NCBI RefSeq assembly: GCF_008123515.1
Contig: NZ_VSSR01000011.1
Span: forward strand, 62,001 to 126,000
Length of the DNA: 64,000 nucleotides
Reading direction: 5' to 3'
DNA from: Bradyrhizobium cytisi
GTDB taxonomy: Bacteria > Pseudomonadota > Alphaproteobacteria > Rhizobiales > Xanthobacteraceae
The number at the start of each line of letters is the position of its first letter. The first letter of the stretch is position 1. A program made the position numbers and the translations under genes. Below the pieces are notes generated by a model. The model saw only the letters and a program-made list of their open reading frames with translations, was not told where the DNA came from and did no database searches. Shown one piece after another: positions 1 to 7,413 of this stretch.

Positions 1-341
1 TCCTGCGCCACGCACAGCGTGTCGCTGCCGTTCTGCGGGATCGGTGACGCACCATAGACGCCGAGCGCGCGGGCGTTGAGCAGGATGCGGTCGGCGGTCA
101 GCGTGCCCTGTACCACGACGCGGCAGGTCGCCGGATCGATCCTGAACCAGCCCCGGGTCGCGGTCGCCGCCTTGTCGTCGATGCCGATCGCGGCCTCGAC
201 GACGTAGGACATGCGGTTGCAGATCTTGAGGTCGGCGAAGGCCGGCGCGGAGGAGAAGACGAACGACACGGCAGCGGCCGGCAGCGTCATCAGGAGACGC
301 GTCAGAGGCGAGCGGCGATGCCGCCGCTCTTGACCGGCCAT
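1..341 (-). CDS. DUF1036 domain protein, C-terminus beyond window
   Basis: The reading frame starts at the ATG at 341 and runs off the left edge, giving 113 residues. It opens with a basic stretch (MAGQERRHRRSPLTR) and a hydrophobic signal segment ending near SSAPAFA, so the product is probably exported. The mature part begins DLKICNRMSYVVEAAIG and has the Trp/Cys-containing pattern of the DUF1036 family (small exported rhizobial proteins of unknown function). It lies 26 bases downstream of argB on the same strand and is probably co-transcribed with it. The family call comes from recognising the N-terminal motif. No biochemical role can be assigned. Confidence 0.8.
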   Translation of the reverse strand, partial: MAGQERRHRRSPLTRLLMTLPAAAVSFVFSSAPAFADLKICNRMSYVVEAAIGIDDKAATATRGWFRIDPATCRVVVQGTLTADRILLNARALGVYGASPIPQNGSDTLCVAQ

Positions 342-367
342 GACGGAATCTCTCGTCTTCTCGCCGC

Positions 368-1255
368 TCACTTATGTATCAGCGTTCCCGTGCCCGTGTT
401 GGTGAATAGCTCGAGCAGCACCGCGTGCTGCATCTTGCCGTCGATGATGACGACGCCCTCGACGCCCTGCTCGAGCGCGTAGATGCAGGTCTCGACCTTC
501 GGGATCATGCCGCCGGAAATGGTGCCGTCGGCGATCAGTTTTCGCGCGTCCTTCACCGAGAGCTGCGGGATCAGCTTCTTCGACTTGTCGAGCACACCAG
601 GCACGTCGGTGAGCAGCAAGAGACGCTTGGCCTTCAGCGCGCCGGCGACCGCACCGGCAAAGGTGTCGGCGTTGACGTTCAGCGTCTGGCCGTCCTTCGA
701 GGTCGCGAGCGGCGCCAGCACCGGGATCAGCTCGTAGCCGATCAGCTGGTTGAGCAGCGTGAGATCGACCTTTTCAGGGTCGCCTACGAAGCCGAGATCG
801 ACCGCCTTCTCGATGTGCGAATCCGGATCGATGATGGTGCGCGTCGTCTTCGACGCCTTCACCATGTTGGCGTCCTTGCCTGATAGCCCCACGGCCTTGC
901 CGCCGGCTTCGTTGATGTAGCCGACGATCTGCTTATTGACGGAGCCGGCGAGCACCATCTCGACGATCTCGATGGTCGCGGCATCGGTGATGCGCAGGCC
1001 GGCTGCGAACTCCGAGACGATACCGAGGCGCTTGAGCATGGTCGCGATCTGCGGCCCGCCGCCATGCACCACCACCGGATTGATCGCGGTCTGCTCGAGC
1101 AGCACGATGTCGCGGGCAAAATTCTTCGCGGTCTCCTCGTCGCCCATGGCATGGCCGCCATATTTGATGACGATGGTCTCTTCGTCGTACTGCTGCATGT
1201 GCGGCAGCGCTTCGGACAGGATGCGGGCCTGGTCGAGCGGGGAGATTTCGGTCAT
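368..1255 (-). CDS. argB: acetylglutamate kinase
   Basis: Catalyses ATP-dependent phosphorylation of N-acetyl-L-glutamate, the second step of arginine biosynthesis, in the cytoplasm. The 295-aa product has normal family length. Visible motifs are the N-terminal nucleotide-binding KYGGHAM (about residues 31-37), VVHGGGPQI, the substrate-binding [15 protein letters not shown], and GGMIPKVE near the C-terminus. The ATG at 1255 follows a clean intergenic stretch. In many alphaproteobacteria argB sits downstream of engB, as here, though a 185-base gap holding a palindromic repeat and the DUF423 gene separate the two. Assignment is very secure. Confidence 0.97.
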   Translation of the reverse strand: MTEISPLDQARILSEALPHMQQYDEETIVIKYGGHAMGDEETAKNFARDIVLLEQTAINPVVVHGGGPQIATMLKRLGIVSEFAAGLRITDAATIEIVEMVLAGSVNKQIVGYINEAGGKAVGLSGKDANMVKASKTTRTIIDPDSHIEKAVDLGFVGDPEKVDLTLLNQLIGYELIPVLAPLATSKDGQTLNVNADTFAGAVAGALKAKRLLLLTDVPGVLDKSKKLIPQLSVKDARKLIADGTISGGMIPKVETCIYALEQGVEGVVIIDGKMQHAVLLELFTNTGTGTLIHK

Positions 1256-1330
1256 GAGGCGGATCTCGCTGGCGGGACTAACGCGGCCAGCGTTCTATCT
1301 GATTGGCGGGCGAGGCGCAAAGTGATGTTC

Positions 1331-1434
1331 TTCCCCCTCTCCCCTTGTGGGAGACGGGTGAGGGGTCTCTATCCGCGGAGGCAGACCCCTCATCCGGCGC
1401 TTCGCGCCACCTTCTCCCACAAGGGGAGAAGGAA
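1331..1434. repeat. long intergenic inverted repeat
   Basis: Arms rich in CCCCTCTCCCCTTGTGGGAG and its complement CTTCTCCCACAAGGGGAGAA face each other around a short centre, with an additional GAGGGGTCT/AGACCCCTC pair inside. The structure can fold into a long RNA hairpin between the DUF423 gene and argB. It resembles the repeated palindromic elements common in rhizobial intergenic DNA (from memory, not searched). Confidence 0.8.
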
Positions 1435-1440
1435 GAACCA

Positions 1441-1806
1441 CTATTCCCGCGTCGCCACCACCGCCGCCAGCGTCACCGCCAGCCAGCTCGCGATCATCAG
1501 CGTTCCGCCGGTCGGCGCCGCGAATGGAAACAGCGAATGGCCGGCATATTGCAGCACAGTGAGGTCGCCGGCGAACAGCGCGGCGCCGATCACGAAGCCG
1601 GTCGCGGCAATCAGGCCAATTCCGCCGTGCAGAAGGCCGCGCGCGAGCAGGGCGACGCAGGCCAATATGGCCGTTGCATGAAACAGCAGCATGGCGCTGG
1701 CGGAGGCAAGCCGGCTGGCGTCGGCGCCGTGGGCGGAGGCGGCGGCCAGCGCGACGCCGGCGGCGCCCATCAATCCGGCAAGGGCGATCAGCAGACGAGC
1801 CGTCAC
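1441..1806 (-). CDS. DUF423 small integral membrane protein
   Basis: A 121-aa product starting at a GTG (1806) that overlaps the engB stop codon in GTGA, which argues for translational coupling. It has about four hydrophobic segments: LLIALAGLMGAAGVALAA, a central LLFHATAILACVALLARG, GGIGLIAATGFVIGAALFAG, and a C-terminal LMIASWLAVTLAAVV. The motif ASAHGA near the N-terminus and GDL near the third segment are characteristic of the DUF423 (YwdK/YgdD) inner-membrane family. No function is established. The GTG start is preferred because an upstream start would lie wholly inside engB. Confidence 0.85.
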   Translation of the reverse strand: MTARLLIALAGLMGAAGVALAAASAHGADASRLASASAMLLFHATAILACVALLARGLLHGGIGLIAATGFVIGAALFAGDLTVLQYAGHSLFPFAAPTGGTLMIASWLAVTLAAVVATRE

Positions 1807-2456
1807 TTGGTCCGCTCTTCCAAGAGCTTTGCCATCGCGGCGCGCAGCTCGGCCATGCCGGCCGATTCGCGTGAAGACGTCGCGAGCACGTTCGGGAACG
1901 CGGCCGGACGCTTGGCGAGCGCGGCCTCGGTCTCGGCGATGCGCGTCTGCAGCTCGGAGGCCTTCACCTGGTCGGCCTTGGTCAGCACGATCTGGTAGCT
2001 GACGGCCGAGCGGTCGAGCGTCCCAAGGACCTCGAGGTCGACATCCTTCAGCCCGTGGCGGGCATCGATCAGCACATAGACGCGCGCGAGCGAGGCGCGT
2101 CCGAGCAGGAATTTGTGGATCAGCTCGGTCCAGGACGCGACCTGCGACTTCGGCGCCTTGGCATAGCCATAGCCCGGCATGTCGACCAGGCGCAGGTCCG
2201 TCTTGCCCGGGACCTCGAAGAAGATCAGCTCCTGGGTGCGGCCCGGCGTATGCGAGGTGCGCGCGAGCGCGTTGCGGCCGGTCAGTGCGTTGATCAGGCT
2301 CGACTTGCCGACATTGGAGCGGCCCGCAAAGGCGATCTCCAGCCCCGCCATCGGCGGCAGCGTTTGAATCGAGGGCGAGGCCCAGATGAACTGCCAGTCG
2401 CGGGCGAACAGCTTTCGCCCGGCCTCGATCAGCTTCGCATCTTTGTCGTCGGTCAT
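1803..2456 (-). CDS. engB: ribosome biogenesis GTPase YsxC/EngB
   Basis: A TRAFAC GTPase that assists large-subunit ribosome assembly. The 217-aa product has the P-loop GRSNVGKSS at residues 45-53, the switch-region T-P-G-R-T at about 70-74, DMPG (G3) at 92-95 and TKAD (G4) at 159-162. The GRSNVGKSSLIN context and the DMPGYGYA sequence are specific for the YihA/YsxC/EngB family. It lies downstream of yidC in the rpmH-rnpA-yidC-engB order typical of Rhizobiales. A 140-base gap containing a palindromic repeat separates it from yidC. Confidence 0.96.
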   Translation of the reverse strand: MTDDKDAKLIEAGRKLFARDWQFIWASPSIQTLPPMAGLEIAFAGRSNVGKSSLINALTGRNALARTSHTPGRTQELIFFEVPGKTDLRLVDMPGYGYAKAPKSQVASWTELIHKFLLGRASLARVYVLIDARHGLKDVDLEVLGTLDRSAVSYQIVLTKADQVKASELQTRIAETEAALAKRPAAFPNVLATSSRESAGMAELRAAMAKLLEERTK

Positions 2457-2473
2457 GCGAAAGCCTCACCCTT

Positions 2474-2562
2474 CGTCATGGCCGGGCTTGTCCCGGCCAT
2501 CCACGTCCATCCACACAGTACCCTCCAAAACGTGGATGCCCGGGACAAGCCCGGGCATGACG
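2474..2562. repeat. inverted repeat, 32-bp arms (30/32)
   Basis: The left arm 2474..2505 and right arm 2531..2562 are reverse complements except at two positions, with a 25-base loop. Each arm also contains an internal palindrome around CCGGGCTTGTCCCGG. The element sits in the engB-yidC gap. It belongs to the same class of rhizobial intergenic palindromes as those at 6991 and 45978, by general appearance. Confidence 0.88.
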
Positions 2563-2596
2563 ATGTGGAGGCATTTGCGCCCGGCAATGACGACGG

Positions 2597-4444
2597 CTAC
2601 GTCGCCTTCCTTGCGAACGTCGCCTTGAGATTGTCGAACAGCTCCACCTTCACGCCGTTGCGGCGCATGATGAAGCTCTGCTGCAGCACGGAGAGCGTGT
2701 TGTTCCAGGCCCAGTAGATCACGAGGCCCGCCGGGAAGCCGGCCAGCATGAAGGTGAAGATCAGCGGCATCCAGTTGAAGATGAGCTGCTGCGTCGGATC
2801 CGGCGGCGTCGGGTTCAGCTTCATCTGGAACCACATCGTGATGCCCATGATGATCGGCCAGATCCCGAGCGCGAGATAGTGGCCGAACACCGGCAGCGTG
2901 GTCGGATCGAACGGGATCAGCCCGAACAGCGTGAACAGATTGGTCGGGTCGGGCGCGGAGAGGTCCTTGATCCAGCCGAAGAACGGCGCGTGCCGCATCT
3001 CGATGGTGACGAACAGCACCTTGTAGAGCGAGAAGAACACCGGGATCTGGATCACCACGGGAAGACAGCCGGCGACCGGATTGATCTTCTCCTTGCGGTA
3101 GATCTCCATCATCTCCTGCTGCTGCTTCACCTTGTCATCGGGATAGCGCTCCTTCAGTGCCTGAAGCTGCGGCTGGACCGACTTCATCTTTGCCATCGAG
3201 GCGTAGGACTTGTTCGCCAATGGGAAGAACAAGAGCTTCACGATCACGGTCACGAGCAGGATCGAGATGCCGAAATTGCCGAAGAAGCGGTAGAAGAAGT
3301 CGAGGCCGAGGAACATCGGCTTGGTGATGAAGTAGAACCAGCCCCAGTCGATCAACAGATCGAAATGGTTCAGCCCGAGCTCCTTGTTGTAGCCGCCGAG
3401 CCCTGCGAACGGGAACACGCCGACCACGCCGGCTTCCTTGGCACCGGCGAACAGCCGTGCGTTCGCCGTCGTCGTGCCGCCGATCGCGACGGTGACGGGA
3501 TCGAGCAGATAGTCGGTCTGGTAAGTATGGACGTTGCCGTTAAGGTTCGAGGAGAACCGCGCCTGAAGCAGTGCGCTGGTGTCGGGCAACAGCGCCGAGG
3601 CCCAGTACTTGTCGGTCATGCCGAGCCAGCCATTGGTGGCCTTGAAGCTCACCGACTTGGCTTCGTCGATCTTCTTGTAGGCGTATTCCTGCAGGCCATC
3701 GAGATAGCCGATCAGGCCTTCGTGCAGGATGTAATAGCCCGACACCTGCGGCGTGCCGTGGCGCGAGATCAGCGCGAACGGATAGAGCGTGACCGGCGCG
3801 TTGCCGACATTGCTCACGTCGTCCTTGATGGTGAAGAGATAGTGATCGTCGACCGAGATGGTGCGGCGGAAGGTGAGGCCTTCGCCATTATCCCACTTCA
3901 GCACCGCCGGCGAATTCGGCGTCAGGCTGCCGCTGCCCTCCTGCTGCCAGACGGTCTGGGCATCAGGCATCTTCGACGTCACGCCTGTTGCCGCCACCCA
4001 GCCGAACTCGGCGTAATAGGGCTCTGCCGTGCCGGAAGGCGAATAGAGAATGATCGGCGGCGATTTCGGGTCGACGGTCTCGCGGAACTGCAGCAGCGCG
4101 AGGTCGTCGATGCGGCCGCCCTTCAGCGAGATGCTGCCGGCGAGGCGCGGCGTATCGATCTTGACGCGCGGGCTCGCGGCAATCGCGGCGTCGCGGCTGA
4201 CGGCCGGCTGGGCCTGCTGGTTCGCGCCCGGCGCGGTGGTCGGCGCAGGCGCGCTGCCTGATTGCGGCGTGGCGCCCGGCGTTGCAGACGCCGTCGGCTG
4301 CGGCGCGGTCTTCTGGAGCTCGGCCTGCGTCTGTTGCTGGGCGCGCTGCTTCTCCATTGCCGGCACGTTGTAGAAATATTGCCAGGCGATCAGAACCAGG
4401 CCGGAGAGAATGACGGCGAGGATGGTATTGCGATTGTCAGTCAT
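2597..4444 (-). CDS. yidC: membrane protein insertase YidC
   Basis: Inserts and folds inner-membrane proteins, alone or with SecYEG. The 615-aa product has the Gram-negative YidC layout: an N-terminal transmembrane segment (NTILAVILSGLVLIAWQYFYN), an Ala/Pro/Gln-rich linker, a large periplasmic beta domain (about residues 85-360), then the conserved membrane core from about 370, including the segment ISILLVTVIVKLLFFPLANK and the loop YPDDKVKQQQEMMEIYRKEKINP. ATG 4444 is chosen over an adjacent GTG at 4447. It starts 17 bases after rnpA. No yidD gene is visible between rnpA and yidC. Confidence 0.97.
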   Translation of the reverse strand: MTDNRNTILAVILSGLVLIAWQYFYNVPAMEKQRAQQQTQAELQKTAPQPTASATPGATPQSGSAPAPTTAPGANQQAQPAVSRDAAIAASPRVKIDTPRLAGSISLKGGRIDDLALLQFRETVDPKSPPIILYSPSGTAEPYYAEFGWVAATGVTSKMPDAQTVWQQEGSGSLTPNSPAVLKWDNGEGLTFRRTISVDDHYLFTIKDDVSNVGNAPVTLYPFALISRHGTPQVSGYYILHEGLIGYLDGLQEYAYKKIDEAKSVSFKATNGWLGMTDKYWASALLPDTSALLQARFSSNLNGNVHTYQTDYLLDPVTVAIGGTTTANARLFAGAKEAGVVGVFPFAGLGGYNKELGLNHFDLLIDWGWFYFITKPMFLGLDFFYRFFGNFGISILLVTVIVKLLFFPLANKSYASMAKMKSVQPQLQALKERYPDDKVKQQQEMMEIYRKEKINPVAGCLPVVIQIPVFFSLYKVLFVTIEMRHAPFFGWIKDLSAPDPTNLFTLFGLIPFDPTTLPVFGHYLALGIWPIIMGITMWFQMKLNPTPPDPTQQLIFNWMPLIFTFMLAGFPAGLVIYWAWNNTLSVLQQSFIMRRNGVKVELFDNLKATFARKAT

Positions 4445-4460
4445 CACTGTGGTCTCGTCA

Positions 4461-4901
4461 TCAATCCGGTTTGCGGCTGGCGGCTGGGCCAGAGCTTGGA
4501 TCAGGTCTTGGATCAGGGCTTGGATCAGGCTTTGGCCCGCGTCCCGTTACCTGTCCCTTGTTAGGTCCTTTGGCCGTATGCCGCGCGGGCTTCGTGAACG
4601 CTATGCGCAGATCGTCGAGCATGGTCGTGAAGTCGCGCGAGAGCGCGTCCCTGCGGCCGACCAGCACGTAATCATGATGGGGTTGCATCGACACCGGATC
4701 GAGCCGCTTCACCAGTTCGCGAAGCCGGCGCCGGATGCGATTGCGCTCGGGGGCGTTGCCGTTCTTTTTGGTAACGGTGAAGCCGATCCGGATCGGGCCA
4801 GAGTCGTCGCGACCACGGCTTTGCAGGACGAACGCGGGACTATTCACCCGCGCGCCATTGGCAACGGCGAGGAAATCCGCCCGCTGCCTCAGCCGATCCA
4901 T
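4461..4901 (-). CDS. rnpA: ribonuclease P protein component
   Basis: Protein subunit of RNase P, which with the RnpB RNA matures tRNA 5' ends. The 146-aa product contains the family signature RNRIRRRLRE (residues about 55-64), preceded by IRIGFTVTKKNGNA. The N-terminal RLRQRADFLAV is also typical. It has an unusual C-terminal tail after about residue 107, rich in Pro/Asp/Lys (PDPSPDPRPDPSS), encoded by a 12-bp tandem repeat. The gene lies between rpmH and yidC, the usual place. Confidence 0.96.
   Translation of the reverse strand: MDRLRQRADFLAVANGARVNSPAFVLQSRGRDDSGPIRIGFTVTKKNGNAPERNRIRRRLRELVKRLDPVSMQPHHDYVLVGRRDALSRDFTTMLDDLRIAFTKPARHTAKGPNKGQVTGRGPKPDPSPDPRPDPSSGPAASRKPD
4495..4530. repeat. 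three 12-bp tandem repeats in the 3' end of rnpA
   Basis: Three consecutive units of CTTGGATCAGG plus one variable base (4495-4506, 4507-4518, 4519-4530). Read on the minus strand they encode the PDPx steps of the RnpA tail. Because the unit is a multiple of three, copy number can change without breaking the frame. Confidence 0.93.
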
Positions 4902-4928
4902 AATGAAATCCCAAAAAGGGGGTCCGGC

Positions 4929-5063
4929 TCAGGCGCTCAGACGCTTGCGGCCGCGAGCGCGGCGCGCGGCCAGAACCTTGCGACCGCCGGCGGTCGCGAG
5001 ACGGGCCCGGAAGCCGTGGCGGCGCTTGCGCACCAGTTTGCTGGGTTGATAAGTCCGCTTCAC
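4929..5063 (-). CDS. rpmH: 50S ribosomal protein L34
   Basis: A 44-aa basic protein ([17 protein letters not shown] through [11 protein letters not shown]), matching L34 along its whole length. The start is a GTG at 5063. A Shine-Dalgarno GGAG at 5072-5075, eight bases upstream, fixes it. It is the first gene of the rpmH-rnpA-yidC operon, 27 bases before rnpA. Confidence 0.97.
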   Translation of the reverse strand: MKRTYQPSKLVRKRRHGFRARLATAGGRKVLAARRARGRKRLSA

Positions 5064-5203
5064 GGGTTTTTCTCCGCTGACCGGGCAATTTGCCTGTAGA
5101 ATTGATGATAAAGTCCGGAAGATGCGGCCCAAAATGAGCCATTTCCGGCCCCAGAAGAGCCGCTCCCGGTGTCGCACCGGGCCATCGCGGACAATTTGGC
5201 CGG

Positions 5204-5232
5204 CTTATAAGGGAGCGTCTTGTTTTCGTCAA
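5204..5232 (-). promoter_or_regulatory. sigma-70-type promoter of the rpmH operon
   Basis: On the minus strand TTGACG (5232-5227) and TATAAG (5209-5204) are separated by exactly 17 bases, close to the consensus housekeeping promoter. Transcription would start near 5197, giving an rpmH leader of about 135 bases. I see no other feature in the rest of 5064..5425, which also contains the upstream region of the divergent histidine kinase. Confidence 0.75.
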
Positions 5233-5425
5233 CGTCGCAGGACCGCACAGTTCCGGTGAATATCGCTGTTTCCTTGGGGTTTTTAACCCATGAGGTGGCG
5301 AGTAGCGGTATCAGCGCCTACATCCGACCTTGGCAGATTAGCGATCTGTAATTTGACCTCCCCGGGGGGCGGGTCGCATCCTCCATCAGTCGAGCTCTAT
5401 CAGAAGGCCAGCAGGGGCGAATTTC

Positions 5426-6964
5426 GTGATAGCGACAGACCTCCAGCAGCCGACCCAACAGACCCAAGATCTGGATCGCGTTAGGGACCAGGATCCGGAT
5501 CGGCCAGCGGATCAGCCGGTGACGCGATCCCGCGGACCGGATGGGCTTGGCCTGTCCGGCAAGCTGTTGCTGCTGACCGTTCCCCTGGTGATGATCGCGG
5601 CGGTCCTGCTCTATGTGCCGGCGATCGCCAACTTCTGGGTCAACCGGCTCAACGACCGCGTCGCCGCGGCCAACACGGCGGCGCTGGTGCTCGATGCCGC
5701 GCCGCTCGGCATGGTGCCGGATTCGCTGTCGCGGGAAATCCTCAAGAGCATCAATGCGCGCGGGGTCGCGATCAAGATGGGCCAGCAGCGCCGCCTGCTC
5801 GCCAGTGACAATCTGCCCGCCACGATCGAGCACGACATCGACCTGCGCGACATGACGGTGTGGCAGGCCATCACCGGCTCGTTCCAGATGATGCTGGAGA
5901 CCGGCAACCAGCCGATTCGCGTCGTCGGCCCCGGCGTCGGCAACGCCCAGTTCATCGAGATCGTCACCGACGATCTGCCGCTGCGGCAGTCGATGTACCG
6001 CTTCTCCCGCAACGTCGTGGTGGTCGCACTGATCATCGGCGTCCTGACCGCGGGCCTCGTCTATCTCGCGCTCCATTATCTCTTCGTGCGGCCGATGCGG
6101 CGGCTGACCGCGAGCCTGGTCGGCTTCCACGAGAACCCCGAAAGCTCGGCGCGGATCATCGTGCCGAGCCAGCGCAGCGACGAGATCGGCGTCGCCGAGC
6201 GTGAGTTGTCGGACATGCAGCGCGACCTGATGTCGATGCTGCATCAGAAGAGCCGGCTCGCCGCGCTTGGCCTCGCCGTCTCCAAGATCAACCACGATTT
6301 GCGCAATCTGCTGGCCTCGGCGCAGCTGCTGTCGGACCAGCTCGCCAGCGTGCCCGATCCGCGGGTGCAGCGTTTTGCGCCAAAGCTCGTGCGTTCGCTC
6401 GAGCGCGCCATCGCCTTCTGCCAGTCGACGCTGTCCTACGGCCGCGCCCAGGAGGCCGCGCCCGACCGCCGCATGATGCTGATCGAGCCTGTGGTCGTCG
6501 AGGTGCGCGAGACCGCGGGTCTTGCCAACGACGTCTCGATTGCCTGGGTCGCCGCGATCGAGCGCGGGCTCGCGGTCGATGCCGATCCCGACCAGCTGTT
6601 TCGCGTGCTGCTCAACCTCGTGCGCAACGCCGCCCAGGCGCTGGAGAGCCATTCCTCCGGCGACGGCGGCCCGCAACAGATCCGGATCACCGGCAAGCGC
6701 GAGGGCGCGGTCGCCATCCTGGAGGTCTCCGATACCGGCCCGGGCGTGCCCCAGAGGACCCGGGAGCATCTGTTCGAGGCGTTCCAGACCTCCGGCCGCC
6801 CCGGCGGCAGCGGGCTCGGCCTCGCCATCGCCGCCGAGCTTGTCCGCGCCCATGGCGGCGACATCCATCTGGTCGAAGGCACCATCGGCGCCACCTTCCG
6901 GATCGTCATCCCCGACCGCCCTGTGGAACTCCTCTCCATCCGCAACGAGCGGGCGCGGGCCTGA
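5426..6964 (+). CDS. membrane sensor histidine kinase (orphan)
   Basis: A 512-aa sensor kinase from a GTG start. Residues 1-43 are hydrophilic and Gln/Asp-rich. The first membrane helix is about 46-66, a periplasmic sensing domain spans about 70-185, and the second helix is about 194-218. A HAMP-like linker follows (VRPMRRLTASLVGF). The dimerisation/phosphoacceptor helix carries His290 in INHDLRNLLASAQLL. The ATPase domain shows the N box NLVRNAAQALE, G1 DTGPGVP and G2 GGSGLGLAIA. No response regulator is adjacent, so partner and stimulus are unknown. The HDLRN phospho-site is a less common variant of the usual HELRTP. Confidence 0.9.
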   Translation: MIATDLQQPTQQTQDLDRVRDQDPDRPADQPVTRSRGPDGLGLSGKLLLLTVPLVMIAAVLLYVPAIANFWVNRLNDRVAAANTAALVLDAAPLGMVPDSLSREILKSINARGVAIKMGQQRRLLASDNLPATIEHDIDLRDMTVWQAITGSFQMMLETGNQPIRVVGPGVGNAQFIEIVTDDLPLRQSMYRFSRNVVVVALIIGVLTAGLVYLALHYLFVRPMRRLTASLVGFHENPESSARIIVPSQRSDEIGVAERELSDMQRDLMSMLHQKSRLAALGLAVSKINHDLRNLLASAQLLSDQLASVPDPRVQRFAPKLVRSLERAIAFCQSTLSYGRAQEAAPDRRMMLIEPVVVEVRETAGLANDVSIAWVAAIERGLAVDADPDQLFRVLLNLVRNAAQALESHSSGDGGPQQIRITGKREGAVAILEVSDTGPGVPQRTREHLFEAFQTSGRPGGSGLGLAIAAELVRAHGGDIHLVEGTIGATFRIVIPDRPVELLSIRNERARA

Positions 6965-6990
6965 TCGGCCAGCGGCCGATAGTCTTCTGC

Positions 6991-7085
6991 CATTCCGGGA
7001 CGGCCCAAAGGGCCGGGCCCGGAATCCATAACCCAGGCTGGTGGTTATGGATTCCGGGCTCGCGACTTCGTCGCGCCCCGGAATG
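6991..7085. repeat. long inverted repeat, 43-bp arms
   Basis: Left arm 6991..7033 and right arm 7043..7085 face each other around a 9-base loop. The outer ends (CATTCCGGG/CCCCGGAATG) and inner ends (GGAATCCATAACC/GGTTATGGATTCC) match perfectly, with a variable stem in the middle. It lies just after the histidine kinase and could act as a transcript-stabilising or terminating hairpin. Confidence 0.88.
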
Positions 7086-7201
7086 ACAGTAAGAGGTGTG
7101 AAAATACGCGAAAATCTCCCCATCCCGGACCTTGCCAATCGGGACAAGAGCGGTTAGTCAGAGCGCTCCTTCGCACCCCTCCGGCGCTCGCTGGAGGCTG
7201 C

Positions 7202-7220
7202 GTGCGGGCGCAGCCCGCAC
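7202..7220. other. perfect 8-bp hairpin upstream of tRNA-Arg
   Basis: GTGCGGGC and GCCCGCAC flank a 3-base loop, ending 17 bases before the tRNA. There is no clear U-tract afterwards, so a terminator call is uncertain. It could instead be part of a repeat covering 7170-7220. Confidence 0.5.
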
Positions 7221-7237
7221 ACTTGTTTGCGAAACAC

Positions 7238-7314
7238 GCGCCCGTAGCTCAGCTGGATAGAGCATCAGACTACGAATCTGAGGGTCGGACGTTCGAATCG
7301 TTCCGGGCGCGCCA
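7238..7314 (+). tRNA. tRNA-Arg (anticodon ACG)
   Basis: A 77-nt cloverleaf: acceptor arms GCGCCCG and CGGGCGC, discriminator G, encoded CCA, D-loop AGCTCAGCTGGATAGAGC, anticodon stem TCAGA/TCTGA with loop CTACGAA, and T-loop GGTTCGAATC-like GTTCGAATC. The anticodon ACG specifies arginine. Its 3' end is the integration site of the downstream element: the final 17 bases are repeated at 13969..13985. Confidence 0.96.
7298..7314 (+). repeat. attL: 17-bp direct repeat in tRNA 3' end
   Basis: TCGTTCCGGGCGCGCCA at 7298..7314 is identical to 13969..13985. It covers the T-arm 3' side, acceptor strand, discriminator and CCA, a classic attachment core for tyrosine integrases. Confidence 0.92.
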
Positions 7315-7413
7315 GTCACCCAAAAATCGCTTGAAGATCAAATAGAAGCGCAGATACAAGCGTTTAGCTGCTGTGTGGTGGTCACAAGCGGTGGTCTAAT
7401 CGTGCGCGTGCTC

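Noticed and set aside
7202..7220. Rho-independent terminator before tRNA-Arg
   Set aside because: The hairpin lacks a U-tract on either strand; listed only as a hairpin.
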